Source: Chloroflexi bacterium OLB13 (GTDB lineage: Bacteria > Chloroflexota > Anaerolineae > Aggregatilineales > Phototrophicaceae). From it: a stretch of DNA of 50,865 bases. Under the pieces are notes generated by a model. The model ran no database searches. It worked only from the letters and a program-made list of their open reading frames with translations, and had not been told where the DNA came from. This document shows positions 15,416 through 24,344 of the stretch, in pieces. The stretch is taken from contig JZRA01000006.1 of assembly GCA_001567485.1 (NCBI GenBank), positions 1 to 50,865 on the forward strand, read 5' to 3'. The translations under genes were made by a program, and so were the position numbers. How positions within the stretch are numbered: the first letter of the stretch is position 1; each line of letters starts with the position of its first letter.

Positions 15416-16621
15416 ATGAAGCGCGCAAGAGTGTTCTTCGCCTTACTGCTGCTGGCGGCTGTGATCCTCATGCCGGCCCGTGCGCAAGATGTGGTCAGCG
15501 ACCTGTTGGGCCGGATCAACGGCCTGCGTGGATCGCTCGGTCTGCCCGGCTATACGTTGAATTCGGCGTTGAGCGCGGCAGCCCTGAACCAAGCGCAGTA
15601 CATGGTCAGCACCGGCCAGATCACCCACACGCAGGCGAACGGATCGACCCCCACGACCCGCGCCGCGGCGGCCGGATACGGCGGCAGTTGGGTGAGCGAA
15701 AACATCTACGCCGGAAGCATCGCGACGACTAATGATGCGTGGGTGTTCTGGCTCAATTCGCCGATCCACTACCGCGGCATGACCAACCCGAACTATCAGG
15801 AAATCGGCATCGCGTCGGCCTCAAGCGACTGGGGCCGATCCTTCGTGCTGGTCTTTGGGCGCGTGGGCGGCACGCCGCTGGTCTCGGCGGGGTCATCGGG
15901 CGGGAACAGCGGGAGTCAGTCGTCGGCGCCGCCGTCGTTCGTCGTCGGCCTCGACAGCTTCGGCAACATCATGCACGAGATTCAGCCTGAGCAGACGTTG
16001 GGCGACATCCTGCTGACCTACGGCTACACGTGGGACGACACCGACGAGATGCTGGCGCTCAACCATCTGACGCGGGACGACATCCGCCTGCTGCAAGTGG
16101 GCGCGATCTTTCTCGTGCCGCCAAAGGATGGCACGTACACGCCGACTCCGCTGCCAGAGGGCTGGCCGACATCGACCCCGGAGCCGGACGACTTCGTGGC
16201 AACCGCAATCGCGGAGGCAGCATCGAATGCGACCGCCGCCGCCTTGACACCAACCATCACCCTCATGCCGACATCCACACCAGAGCCGGCGCAGTCGCCA
16301 AGCCCACGCCCGTTCGATACGCCAACCGTGAGCGCGAACAACGTCTCCGTCGCGCGGATCGCGACCTCTGCCGGCGTCCCTGCGTTCCTTGTGATGACGA
16401 TGACCCCGACGACCGGCATGGAGCCAACCGCCAGCCCGACCACGGACTCGACGGAGATCGCGCAGGTGAGCAGTCCGCCGCCTGCCGCGCCCGCGTTGGT
16501 CGAACAGGTCAGCGTGCAGCCCCCCAGCGAGTCGCCGTGGTTAATCATCGCGCTGATCGGTCAAGCGGTGGTGATCGCGGCCGGCGCGGTGATCTTCTTC
16601 CTCAGTCGCCGCCGCCGGTAA
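15416..16621 (+). CDS. Membrane-anchored CAP-domain (SCP/PR1-like) protein with LysM-like domain
   Basis: 401 residues from the ATG at 15416; in-frame ATGs at 15407 and 15347 fall in or before the -10 and are rejected. A signal peptide ends near ARAQD. The CAP domain (residues 24-150) has LNSALSAAALNQAQYM, ITHTQANGSTPTTRA, WVSENIYAG and GRSFVLVFGR. A LysM-like segment follows (HEIQPEQTLGDILLTYGYT ... LNHL ... GAIFLVPP), then a long Thr/Pro/Ser linker and a C-terminal helix ending SRRRR, which anchors it with the bulk outside. CAP proteins are secreted; enzymatic roles are mostly unproven. LysM binds peptidoglycan or other glycans. Confidence 0.88.
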   Translation: MKRARVFFALLLLAAVILMPARAQDVVSDLLGRINGLRGSLGLPGYTLNSALSAAALNQAQYMVSTGQITHTQANGSTPTTRAAAAGYGGSWVSENIYAGSIATTNDAWVFWLNSPIHYRGMTNPNYQEIGIASASSDWGRSFVLVFGRVGGTPLVSAGSSGGNSGSQSSAPPSFVVGLDSFGNIMHEIQPEQTLGDILLTYGYTWDDTDEMLALNHLTRDDIRLLQVGAIFLVPPKDGTYTPTPLPEGWPTSTPEPDDFVATAIAEAASNATAAALTPTITLMPTSTPEPAQSPSPRPFDTPTVSANNVSVARIATSAGVPAFLVMTMTPTTGMEPTASPTTDSTEIAQVSSPPPAAPALVEQVSVQPPSESPWLIIALIGQAVVIAAGAVIFFLSRRRR

Positions 16622-16635
16622 ATGTCGTGGTGCGA

Positions 16636-16727
16636 CCTCACCCCTAGATCCCCCTCTCCAAACCTTCGGTGCTCCCTACGGCCGTGGTCATGGAGAGAGG
16701 GTCGCGCGCAGCGAGGCGGGGATGAGG
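16636..16727. repeat. Nested inverted repeat, intergenic
   Basis: Outer arms CCTCA-CCCC / GGGG-A-TGAGG and inner arms CTCTCC / GGAGAG, separated by about 30 bases. It lies between two converging genes and could act as a bidirectional terminator. The CCTCACCCC motif recurs at 5619-5630 and 50811-50850, so it may belong to a dispersed intergenic family. Confidence 0.55.
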
Positions 16728-16749
16728 TATTTGGCGCAAGCTTTGGAAG

Positions 16750-17499
16750 TCAATTCAGCAGCGTGGTGATGATAGGCTTGCCACGCGTGACGATGACGGT
16801 GTGTTCAAACTGCGCCGAGATCGCGCCGTCGATGGTCAGCAGCGTCCACTTGTCGTCATGCGTGCGGATGCGCCCGATGCCGGGGGTAAAGAACGGCTCG
16901 ATCGTGAACACCGTGCCTTCGGCCATCTTGGTGCGCAGGCGCGGTTGGAAGTGGTTGGGGATGTTGCGCGGGTCTTCGTGCAGCGTCCGGCCGACACCGT
17001 GGCCGCCCAGTTCGCGAAAGGTGCGGTAGCCGTACTTGCGCGCTTCGCCCTCGACGATGCGGCCGATCAGGTTAAGCGGCGCGTCAGCCGTGACAGCGTC
17101 AATGGCCTTGTTGAGTGTCGCGCGCGTGCGCTTGAGCAGCAGTTCGGCGGCCGGATCGACGGGCGGCACGATCATGCTGGCTCCGGTATCCCCGATGTAA
17201 CCGTCCAGCTCCGCGCTGACGTCGATATTGATGACGTCGCCGGGTTGGATCACGCGTGATCCGGGAACGCCGTGGGCGACCTGTTCGTTGATGCTGATAC
17301 ACGTCGCGCCCGGATACTGATACGTCAGGATCGGCGCGGATCGCGCGCGGTGCTTGGCGAGGAACGCCGCGCCCAGCCGGTCGAGTTCGGCGGTGGTCAT
17401 GCCCGGCTCGACCTGTCCCATCATGTAATGAAGCGTCTGCGCGCAGATGCGGCCAATGGCGAGCAGGCCGCGCACATCGTTTTCATCACGAATCACCAT
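16750..17499 (-). CDS. map: Methionine aminopeptidase, type I
   Basis: 249 residues, a bare type I enzyme. The five metal ligands are Asp93 and Asp104 (NIDVSAELDGYIGDTG), His167 (GGHGVGRTLHE), Glu201 (FTIEPFF) and Glu232 (QFEHTV), with substrate-site His76 in VAHGVPG. It removes the initiator Met in the cytoplasm. The Shine-Dalgarno GGAGG lies at the end of the upstream DUF952 gene, whose stop is 5 bp away, so the two are translated from one message. Confidence 0.96.
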   Translation of the reverse strand: MVIRDENDVRGLLAIGRICAQTLHYMMGQVEPGMTTAELDRLGAAFLAKHRARSAPILTYQYPGATCISINEQVAHGVPGSRVIQPGDVINIDVSAELDGYIGDTGASMIVPPVDPAAELLLKRTRATLNKAIDAVTADAPLNLIGRIVEGEARKYGYRTFRELGGHGVGRTLHEDPRNIPNHFQPRLRTKMAEGTVFTIEPFFTPGIGRIRTHDDKWTLLTIDGAISAQFEHTVIVTRGKPIITTLLN

Positions 17500-17504
17500 T
17501 CGCT

Positions 17505-17888
17505 TTAGTCCTCCAAAGTTGCAGCGAGCGCCGGCGGCATCGTGAACGAACCATCCGGCTCGCAGGGCAGATCGATCACGTCGATCACCGCGTCGAGATT
17601 GAGCGGGCCGTACAGGTGCGGGTACAGCGGATCGGATGGGTTGTCAGGCGGCCCGGAACGTCCAGCGGCCTCCCAGCGCAGTGGGGCTGTCAGCTTATCG
17701 ACCTGCACGCGCAGCACGACCAGATCGGCTTGCCCGTGATAGTGCTTGTTGGCCGAGCGCAGTACCTGCGCCCGTGTCGAGAAATGGATGAATCCCTCCG
17801 CCGCAAGCGACGGCGAACGAATCTCGCCCGCATTCAGCCGTGAGTCCCACGCAGACCGTGCGATAATATGAAGTATGACGCGTTCCAT
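17505..17888 (-). CDS. DUF952-domain protein
   Basis: 127 residues from the ATG at 17888. The DUF952 signature is clear: ILHIIARSAWD at the start, SPSLAAEGFIHFST, a Tyr/His block NKHYHGQADLVVLRV, LRWEAAG, and FPHLYGPLN-like YPHLYGPLNLDAVIDV. Cytoplasmic, no membrane segments. The family is uncharacterised, with distant likeness to ADP-ribosyltransferase or GST-like folds. It is co-transcribed with map and diverges from priA across a 36-bp gap. Confidence 0.85.
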   Translation of the reverse strand: MERVILHIIARSAWDSRLNAGEIRSPSLAAEGFIHFSTRAQVLRSANKHYHGQADLVVLRVQVDKLTAPLRWEAAGRSGPPDNPSDPLYPHLYGPLNLDAVIDVIDLPCEPDGSFTMPPALAATLED

Positions 17889-17913
17889 CACTCACCCTAA
17901 CGATCAACCCCGG

Positions 17914-17920
17914 TATTATA
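17914..17920. promoter_or_regulatory. Overlapping divergent -10 elements (DUF952-map / priA)
   Basis: The heptamer TATTATA reads TATTAT on the plus strand (17914-17919) and a perfect TATAAT on the minus strand (17920-17915). The plus-strand element would start transcription at the priA ATG (17925), the minus-strand one about 20 bp before the DUF952 start. Confidence 0.6.
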
Positions 17921-17924
17921 CGCC

Positions 17925-20420
17925 ATGAGCTTGTACGCGGAAATCGCTATTCACGCCGCCGTGCCGACCGCGTTCCATTACCGCGTGCCGGAGTCGCTGG
18001 AAGGCCGGATTCAGGTCGGGCATCTGGTCAACGTCGGCGTGCGGTCGGGCCGCCAGCCCGGCGTCGTGATCGGCCTGAGCGACACGTCGCCGGTGGCTGA
18101 GCCGAAGACCATCTCCGGCCTGCTTGACCCCAACCCGGTGATGAGCGCGACGGCGGTGCGCCTCGCGCGGCGGCTGGCCGACGAGTACATGGCGCCGATT
18201 GGCCTGTGCGTGTGGTTGTGGATCCCGCCTAATCTGATTCAATATGCCGAGCCGGTCATCAGCCTGCTCGACAGCCGTTACGCTCCGGGCGACGCACTCG
18301 AACACGAGGTGCTGACGCTTCTCAAGAAGCGCGGGCCGCTGCGCTATGCGCAGTTTCAACTGGCGCTCAAGCATGATCTCTGGCGCGATTCGATCGACAA
18401 ATTGAACGCGCTGGGCGTCGTCGACGTCGAATCGACGCTGCTGCCGCCGCGCCCGCGTGCCGCCCGTATCCAGACCGCGGCGCTTGCGTTCCATCCAGCG
18501 GCACTGGACGAGGCGCTCAAGGCGATCCCGGAGTCGCTGCGCAGGGCCGACATTCTGCGCCATGTGCTGCGTGTGCTGTCCCGCGAGACCGCCCCCATGG
18601 ACGTGAGCTGGGTCTATGCGCAGACCGGCGCCAAAACCGCCGACTTGCAGCGGCTCGCGGAGCTGGATCTGGTCGAACTGGACGAGAAACGATCATGGCG
18701 CGACCAACTCGTAGAGCGCGACTACATCCCTGCCGCGCCGCCGCGCCTAACCGACGAGCAGCTGCGCGCATGGGCGGTGATCGAGAAGGCCGCCGCGCGC
18801 GGGACATACGCGGGCTTCGTGCTGTACGGCGTGACCGGCAGCGGCAAGACCGAAGTATACCTGCGCGCCATCGACGCCGTGTTGGCGCACGGCCGTCAGG
18901 CGATCTATCTCGTGCCGGAGATCGCCCTCACCGCCCAGACGATCCGGCGGGTGCAGGCGCGTTTTCCGGGCCGCGCGGCGGTCGTGCACAGCCGCTTGAC
19001 CGATGCCGAACGCGTGCGCGTGTGGGAACGGGCGCGAAGCGGCGAAATCGATATCGTCGTCGGGCCGCGCTCGGCATTATTTCAACCGCTGCCGGATGTC
19101 GGGCTGGTGATCGTCGACGAGGAGCACGACAGCAGTTATCGTGCCTTGAGCGCGCCGCTGTTCGACAGCCGCAAGCTGGCCGAGTGGTGGATGCGCGAGT
19201 GCGACGGCCTGCTGCTCATGGGCAGCGCCACGCCGGACGTCGAGACGCTGCTGCGCGCGCGGACGAAGGAACTTACCTTGCTTGAGCTGCCACGGCGGGT
19301 GTTCGCGCACCGCCTGCGTGCCGAGACTCAGGCCGCCCGCCTGCACGTCCGGCCCAGCTCAGAAGGCGTCGAGGCGGACGCCATCGCGCGCGGACTGCCG
19401 CCGGTGACGCTCGTTGACATGCGCGAGGAGTTGAAGGGCGGCAACACCACCATTTTCAGCGCCGTGCTCACCGCCGCGCTGGACGAGACGCTCGCCCATC
19501 AAGAGCAGGCGATCCTGTATCTCAACCGGCGCGGCACATCGACCTACGTCTTTTGCCGCGACTGTGGCTACGTCGCCCGCTGTCCGAACTGCGATCAGCC
19601 GCTGACATATCACGAGCACGGGAGTCAACTGCGCTGCCATACCTGTGGACACAGCGCGCCCAATCCGCGCCACTGTCCCAACTGCGCCAGCGACCGTATC
19701 CGTTATTTCGGCGCCGGCACGCAGAACGTCGAGGCCGAGGTGCTCAAACGCTGGCCGGCCGCGCGCGTCATCCGCTGGGACAGCGATGTCGCCAGCAAGC
19801 CCGAAATGCACGACGCTCTGCTGCTGCGCTTCCTCGATCATCAAGCCGATATTCTGGTTGGTACGGCGATGGTCACCAAGGGGTTGGATCTTCCGCTGGT
19901 CACGCTGGCCGGCGTCGTCAGCGCCGATGTCGCGCTCAACATGCCGGATTTCCGCGCGGCGGAGCACGCGTTTCAGCTTATCACGCAAGCCATCGGGCGG
20001 TCAGGGCGCGGCCTCAAGCCGGGGCGGGCCGTCGTGCAAACGCACATGCCCGGCCACTACGCCATTCAGCACGCCGCGCGCCATGACTATGCCGGGTTCG
20101 CCGAGGCCGAGCTGACGTACCGGCAGCAGTTGGGGTATCCCCCGTTCCGGCGTATGGCGCGCATCGTGTTCAAGCACCCCAACAGCGGCCGCGCCCGCGA
20201 CGCCGCGCAGCAAGCCGCTCATGTCCTCACCGAGCGCATCGCCGAGATGGGGCTAACCGCCACTGACCTGATCGGCCCTGCGCCATGTTTCTTCCAGCGT
20301 ATCGCCGAGAACCACCGCTGGCAGATCATCGTCCGCGCGCCTGATCCGCGCCTGCTGCTTAACGGCGTCGCCCAAGCGCAAGGCTGGCACGTTGAGATGG
20401 ATCCGGTCGACGTGCTGTAG
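17925..20420 (+). CDS. priA: Primosomal protein N' (replication restart helicase)
   Basis: 831 residues, slightly longer than usual. The N-terminal DNA-binding domain begins AEIAIHAAVPTAFHYRVPE. The helicase core has Walker A GVTGSGKTE with Lys308, LVPEIALTAQTI, and Walker B VDEEHD (398-402). The zinc module contains CRDCGYVARCPNC and RCHTCGH followed by CPNC, eight cysteines. Motif VI is QAIGRSGRG. It reloads the replisome at collapsed forks. The promoter overlaps that of the divergent DUF952-map unit, and the transcript appears leaderless. Confidence 0.95.
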   Translation: MSLYAEIAIHAAVPTAFHYRVPESLEGRIQVGHLVNVGVRSGRQPGVVIGLSDTSPVAEPKTISGLLDPNPVMSATAVRLARRLADEYMAPIGLCVWLWIPPNLIQYAEPVISLLDSRYAPGDALEHEVLTLLKKRGPLRYAQFQLALKHDLWRDSIDKLNALGVVDVESTLLPPRPRAARIQTAALAFHPAALDEALKAIPESLRRADILRHVLRVLSRETAPMDVSWVYAQTGAKTADLQRLAELDLVELDEKRSWRDQLVERDYIPAAPPRLTDEQLRAWAVIEKAAARGTYAGFVLYGVTGSGKTEVYLRAIDAVLAHGRQAIYLVPEIALTAQTIRRVQARFPGRAAVVHSRLTDAERVRVWERARSGEIDIVVGPRSALFQPLPDVGLVIVDEEHDSSYRALSAPLFDSRKLAEWWMRECDGLLLMGSATPDVETLLRARTKELTLLELPRRVFAHRLRAETQAARLHVRPSSEGVEADAIARGLPPVTLVDMREELKGGNTTIFSAVLTAALDETLAHQEQAILYLNRRGTSTYVFCRDCGYVARCPNCDQPLTYHEHGSQLRCHTCGHSAPNPRHCPNCASDRIRYFGAGTQNVEAEVLKRWPAARVIRWDSDVASKPEMHDALLLRFLDHQADILVGTAMVTKGLDLPLVTLAGVVSADVALNMPDFRAAEHAFQLITQAIGRSGRGLKPGRAVVQTHMPGHYAIQHAARHDYAGFAEAELTYRQQLGYPPFRRMARIVFKHPNSGRARDAAQQAAHVLTERIAEMGLTATDLIGPAPCFFQRIAENHRWQIIVRAPDPRLLLNGVAQAQGWHVEMDPVDVL

Positions 20421-20430
20421 GAAGAATGCA

Positions 20431-20471
20431 GAGGCTTCGCCTCCGCACCTCCACCAAAGGGCTTTCGCCCT
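20431..20471. other. Two small hairpins after priA
   Basis: GAGGC-ttc-GCCTC and AGGGC-tttc-GCCCT lie in tandem within 50 bp of the priA stop. They may slow or end priA transcription; no T-run. The rest of 20421-20540 holds no gene I can support. Confidence 0.35.
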
Positions 20472-20542
20472 CTGGACACCTTGATCCGCGAGCAAGGAGG
20501 CGCAGGAGCGCAACCGCCTGCCGGGGTTCGGAGTAACTCAAA

Positions 20543-20566
20543 ACGAGGCTCGTCACTGAGCCTCGT
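20543..20566 (-). terminator. Terminator, minus strand (possibly both directions)
   Basis: Perfect 9-bp stem ACGAGGCTC / GAGCCTCGT. On the minus strand it is followed by TTTTGAGTT, placing it as the terminator of the YeaQ-like gene; priA may also end here. Confidence 0.6.
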
Positions 20567-20696
20567 CTGATTGGTGTGGCGGTTCTAAGCGATCCGTCTT
20601 GAGTATTCAGTCGCCAGCCTTGCGCCGCGGATGCGGTTGAGCGCGAATACTGCATTTTGACTGGCGGCAGGAATCTGGCAACTTCCGACTACGAGC

Positions 20697-21032
20697 CTAG
20701 CGTCCGAAGCCCTTATCGCCGAACAGGCGCGCGACCGCGATCACGACGACCGCGCCGATCACGCCGGTGATGATGTTGCCGACCAGCCAAATGCTTTCGA
20801 TGCCCTGCAAGTTGAGCACGCGCAGGAGCAGACTGCCGAGGACACCGCCGGCCAAACCGAGCAGGATATTCATGCCGACGCCGGCGCCATTACCGCCCAT
20901 CACACGGCTGGCGAGGTAGCCTGCAAGTCCCCAGAACAGGGCGGCGATTGCAATTTGGACGAGGAAGGCGGCTGTCCATCCGATCACCGTGATGATCAGC
21001 AGAATGACAACAATTGCGATTAGAAGTCCCAT
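20697..21032 (-). CDS. GlsB/YeaQ/YmgE-family membrane protein
   Basis: 111 residues and three or four hydrophobic helices rich in Gly. The family (transglycosylase-associated protein, PF04226) signature is ALFWGLAGYLASRVMGGNGAGVGMNILLGLAGGVLGSLLL-like; the ends are IVGNII-type and a short basic tail FGDKGFGR. The N-terminal helix of about 25 residues is longer than in the E. coli members. Linked to stress response in some bacteria, with no known activity. ATG at 21032 after GGAGG. Single gene. Confidence 0.85.
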   Translation of the reverse strand: MGLLIAIVVILLIITVIGWTAAFLVQIAIAALFWGLAGYLASRVMGGNGAGVGMNILLGLAGGVLGSLLLRVLNLQGIESIWLVGNIITGVIGAVVVIAVARLFGDKGFGR

Positions 21033-21107
21033 GGTCGGGTTCCTCCGAGTTTATCCAGTGTGTATTGATATTAGTGTATACGCGAAATCGCACAAAAGGT
21101 TTCGCGC

Positions 21108-22079
21108 CTAGTCAGCGAGGTCGGCGATCAGCAGATCAATCGCCATCTGGGGCGACATCTCACCGGTCTTCATGGCGATGTCGGCGTCGAGCAAGCGGTG
21201 ATGGATGCGTTCGAGATCGGGCGCGCTGAACGTGCGTGCCAACCTGCCGAACTGCTCGGCGGCGTAACCGCGCGTGCCGGTCGCGGCGGCGAGGCTGCCC
21301 CCGATGCCCGTGTCGATAAACTCGCGGGCGAGGATCAACAGGCGGAACTGGCGCATAATCATGCCGAAGATCGAGAATTCGCTTTGCTTCTCTTGTTTCA
21401 GCAGACGGTGGAAGAGCTGCATAGCCGTGCCGCCGTCCCCTTTGGCGATGGCGTCGACCAGCTTGAAGATGTTGGCCTCCGGCACATAGGCCGTCATGGC
21501 GGCGACGTCATCCTCGGTGATATTGGTGCGCGGATGGGCGTAATCGGCAAGCTTGCTCAATTCGCTGTCGAGCGCGTGCAGGTCAGCGCCAGCGACATCG
21601 GCGAGCGCGGCGGCGGCGCGTGGCTCGATGGTCACGTCGTACAGGCCGGCGCGCTTGACGATCCATCCGCCTACGTCTTCGGGGACGTCAAAGGCGCGCA
21701 CGACGGCGGTGGGCAGGTCGGTGGCCGCTTTCAACACGGCGTTTCGCGCGTCGATCTTGCCACTTTCGACCAGCACAAGGCGGGCATGGTCAGGTAGGTC
21801 GGCGATGGCCTCCACAAGTTGAGCCTGCGCCTTGCGTCCTGCGTCGCCGGTCAGCGCCGCCAGCAGCCCGTGTACGATCACCAAACGCCGGTCGCTCAGG
21901 AACGGATACGACGACACGGCGTTGAGGATCTCCGGCACGCTGGTCAACGGGCCGTCGAATTCGCTGGTGTTCATGTCGCCGTAGTCGCCCATCGCGCCGC
22001 GCATCTTGGTCAGCGCGTCGCGCAGGGCGATGTCGTCGGCTCCGTAGAAGATGTAGAATGTCTTGGTTGGCCCGGCCAT
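21108..22079 (-). CDS. holA: DNA polymerase III subunit delta
   Basis: 323 residues from the ATG at 22079 (MAGPTKTFYIFYG); longer in-frame starts run into the divergent gene and are rejected. HolA features: the N-terminal FYGADDIALRDAL, SYPFLSDRRLVIVHG, a central GGWIVKRAGLYDVTIEPRA segment, LHALDSELSKLADYA, and the C-terminal helical clamp-loader domain with EFSIFGMIMRQFRLLI. It opens the sliding clamp within the clamp loader. The start is 29 bp from the divergent hydrolase gene. Confidence 0.92.
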   Translation of the reverse strand: MAGPTKTFYIFYGADDIALRDALTKMRGAMGDYGDMNTSEFDGPLTSVPEILNAVSSYPFLSDRRLVIVHGLLAALTGDAGRKAQAQLVEAIADLPDHARLVLVESGKIDARNAVLKAATDLPTAVVRAFDVPEDVGGWIVKRAGLYDVTIEPRAAAALADVAGADLHALDSELSKLADYAHPRTNITEDDVAAMTAYVPEANIFKLVDAIAKGDGGTAMQLFHRLLKQEKQSEFSIFGMIMRQFRLLILAREFIDTGIGGSLAAATGTRGYAAEQFGRLARTFSAPDLERIHHRLLDADIAMKTGEMSPQMAIDLLIADLAD

Positions 22080-22108
22080 CGTCACGCTCTCCGGAGCAGG
22101 AGTATACC

Positions 22109-22834
22109 ATGCCGCTGATCGAGACCGCACGCGGGGCGCTGTATCTCGCCGACCACCGCCGCGACGGCCGGCCAGTGGTTGTTCTGGTGCACGGCGCTGG
22201 CGGGACACATTTGGATTGGCCGCGCGCGGTGCGGCAGGTTGGCTGTCTCGTCGTCGACCTGAACGGCCATTACAAGTCAGCCGGCGATGGTCACGCCGAC
22301 ATGGCCGGTCACGCCGACGATCTCGCCGCGCTGCTCGACGCGCTGGGGATCGACCGGGCTATCGTGTGCGGGCACAGCATGGGCGGCGCGGTGGCGCTCA
22401 CGTTCGCGATTCAACATCCCGACCGGATGCTTGGCATGGCGCTGATTTCGACGGGCGCGCGGCTCAGGGTAAACCCGGAGATTTTGCGCCGCGCCGAACA
22501 CGACCCGGACTCGCTCGATGCGTTTCTGCTCGACTATCTGTGGGCGGGCGACCCGTCCAAACGGGGCCCGCGCCAGCGCCCCGCCGTGGTCGCGCGCGAT
22601 TATCTGGCCGCGAACGCCTTCGATGCACGGCCGTGGCTTGACGCGATCCGCATGCCGACGCTGGTGCTGTGCGGCACGGCCGACCGCATGACCCCGCCGA
22701 AACTGAGCGAAGCGATTGCCGCCGCGATCCCCGGCGCGGAGCTGCACCTGATCGAAGGCGCGGGCCACATGCTCCAGCTTGAACGTCCGACGGCGGTCGC
22801 GGAGTATCTGACCGGCTGGGTCGCGACTCTCTGA
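22109..22834 (+). CDS. Alpha/beta-hydrolase
   Basis: 241 residues from the ATG at 22109. The oxyanion HG is in LVHGAGGTHLDW, the nucleophile Ser in CGHSMGGAVAL, the acid Asp in CGTADRMTPP and the base His in EGAGHMLQLERP. This is the standard fold of carboxylesterases, lactonases and acyl hydrolases; nothing in the sequence fixes the substrate. The length lacks room for a large lid. It diverges from holA and is followed 91 bp later by ddl on the same strand, which has its own Shine-Dalgarno. Confidence 0.9.
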   Translation: MPLIETARGALYLADHRRDGRPVVVLVHGAGGTHLDWPRAVRQVGCLVVDLNGHYKSAGDGHADMAGHADDLAALLDALGIDRAIVCGHSMGGAVALTFAIQHPDRMLGMALISTGARLRVNPEILRRAEHDPDSLDAFLLDYLWAGDPSKRGPRQRPAVVARDYLAANAFDARPWLDAIRMPTLVLCGTADRMTPPKLSEAIAAAIPGAELHLIEGAGHMLQLERPTAVAEYLTGWVATL

Positions 22835-22925
22835 CGCTCGTCGCCTGCGGCCATCAAGCGCCCTTGACGCGCGCCGGCTTTGCGCGGATAGTTGCGCCGT
22901 TGCAGCGCATCCTGTGGGGGCAGCA

Positions 22926-24149
22926 ATGAGCGCAAGACGTAAGACGACAGTCGCCGTGATCTTCGGCGGCCGCAGTGTAGAACATGATGTCTCGATCATC
23001 ACCGGCAGTCAGATCATGCGCGCGTTCGACCCGGCGCGTTATGACGTGGCGGCTGTTTACATCACCCGCGACGGACGGTGGTTCACCGGTGAACCGCTCA
23101 AGAGTCTCGACAGCTTCACCGGCGATGTCACGAGCGTCAAGGGCGTCGAGCCGGTGGTGCTTTCGCCAAGCACACAGCATCACGGCCTGATCGTCAAGCC
23201 GGTTACGGGGCTGTTTCAGCGCGCGGCCGTCCAGCGTGTCGATGTGCTGTTCCCGGCTGTTCACGGGTCGCACGGCGAGGACGGCACGCTGCAAGGGCTG
23301 TTCGAACTGGCCGACATCCCGTATGTCGGGTGTGGCGTGCTGGCGTCCGCGTTAGCCAACGACAAGGCGCTGACGAAGGTCGTGCTGCGTCAGGCTGGCG
23401 TGCCGGTCGTGGATGATGTGGTGTTCACGCGCGCCGAATGGCAGGACGACGCCGAAGCCGTCTTGGCGCGAATCGAGGAACGGCTGAGCTTCCCGCTGTT
23501 CGTCAAGCCGGTGACGCTGGGCAGCAGCATCGGCGTCGGCCGCGTCAACGACCGTGCACTGCTGCGCGCGACCATCGAGGTCGCCACCAGCTTCGACCGG
23601 CGCGTGATCGTCGAGCCGGCAGTGGTCGACTGCGTTGAGATCAACTGTGCGGTGATGGGTGACGATACCGGACTGACCGCGTCGGTGCTCGAACAACCGA
23701 AGGGCTGGGCGGAATTTCTGACCTACGAGGACAAGTACATGCGCGGCGGCGAAGGCATGAAATCGGCCGAACGGCTGATCCCCGCGCCGCTGTCCCCGGA
23801 ACAGACCGGGCGCATCCAGTCGCTCGCCAAGCAGGCGTTCGCGGCCATCGAGGGGCGCGGGATCGCCCGTATCGACTTTCTTGTGCGTGGCGACGAGGTG
23901 TTCCTCAATGAGATCAACACCATGCCCGGCTCGCTGGCGCTTTACCTGTGGAGCGAGACCGGCATGAGCAGCGGCGATGTCGTCGACCGGCTGGTGACGC
24001 TGGCACAGAACGCCGGCGCCGAGAAGCGCCGCACGTCATTCGACTATCAGTCGAATCTGGTGCAGATCACCAAGCAGCGCGGCGGACTCAAGGGGTTGAA
24101 GGGCAGCAAATCGCCTGCTGCGGCAAAGCCCACGCCGACCAATGCCTAA
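22926..24149 (+). CDS. ddl: D-alanine--D-alanine ligase
   Basis: 407 residues from the ATG at 22926. ATP-grasp ligase with the Ddl landmarks: FGGRSVEHDVSIITG at the N-terminus, the VHGSHGEDGTLQGLFE block, FVKPVTLGSSIGVGRV (ATP lid), EINCAVMG, and EINTMPGSL for Mg and substrate. It joins two D-Ala for peptidoglycan stem peptides. The last 45 or so residues (QNAGAEKRRTSFDY then a Lys/Gly/Pro-rich tail) go beyond the normal end. The TAA stop lies inside the interspersed repeat copy 2, so the repeat may have supplied the present C-terminus. Confidence 0.95.
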   Translation: MSARRKTTVAVIFGGRSVEHDVSIITGSQIMRAFDPARYDVAAVYITRDGRWFTGEPLKSLDSFTGDVTSVKGVEPVVLSPSTQHHGLIVKPVTGLFQRAAVQRVDVLFPAVHGSHGEDGTLQGLFELADIPYVGCGVLASALANDKALTKVVLRQAGVPVVDDVVFTRAEWQDDAEAVLARIEERLSFPLFVKPVTLGSSIGVGRVNDRALLRATIEVATSFDRRVIVEPAVVDCVEINCAVMGDDTGLTASVLEQPKGWAEFLTYEDKYMRGGEGMKSAERLIPAPLSPEQTGRIQSLAKQAFAAIEGRGIARIDFLVRGDEVFLNEINTMPGSLALYLWSETGMSSGDVVDRLVTLAQNAGAEKRRTSFDYQSNLVQITKQRGGLKGLKGSKSPAAAKPTPTNA

Positions 24150-24253
24150 GCCGGTGTTCGTAAGTCGAGAGATTCGGTCTCCCATCTTGCAGCGTTAGTC
24201 AAGTTATACGGCACGGAGTTTTCTCATCACTCATCACTTTCAACTTCGCGTTT
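24146..24253 (+). repeat. Interspersed repeat, copy 2 (about 108 bp)
   Basis: Near-identical to 4853-4964: the first 55 bases match exactly, then there are scattered substitutions and a short deletion after TCATCACT. It begins at the ddl stop codon. Same orientation as copy 1, 19 kb apart. Confidence 0.8.
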
Positions 24254-24344
24254 AGGGTGTGGTCGCAGCGGTGACAGTTGGACAGTAACGGAACACCGCG
24301 GAGGGACGGCTTGTAGGATCGAGCAGGGCGTGGAGGGCGCTGTC

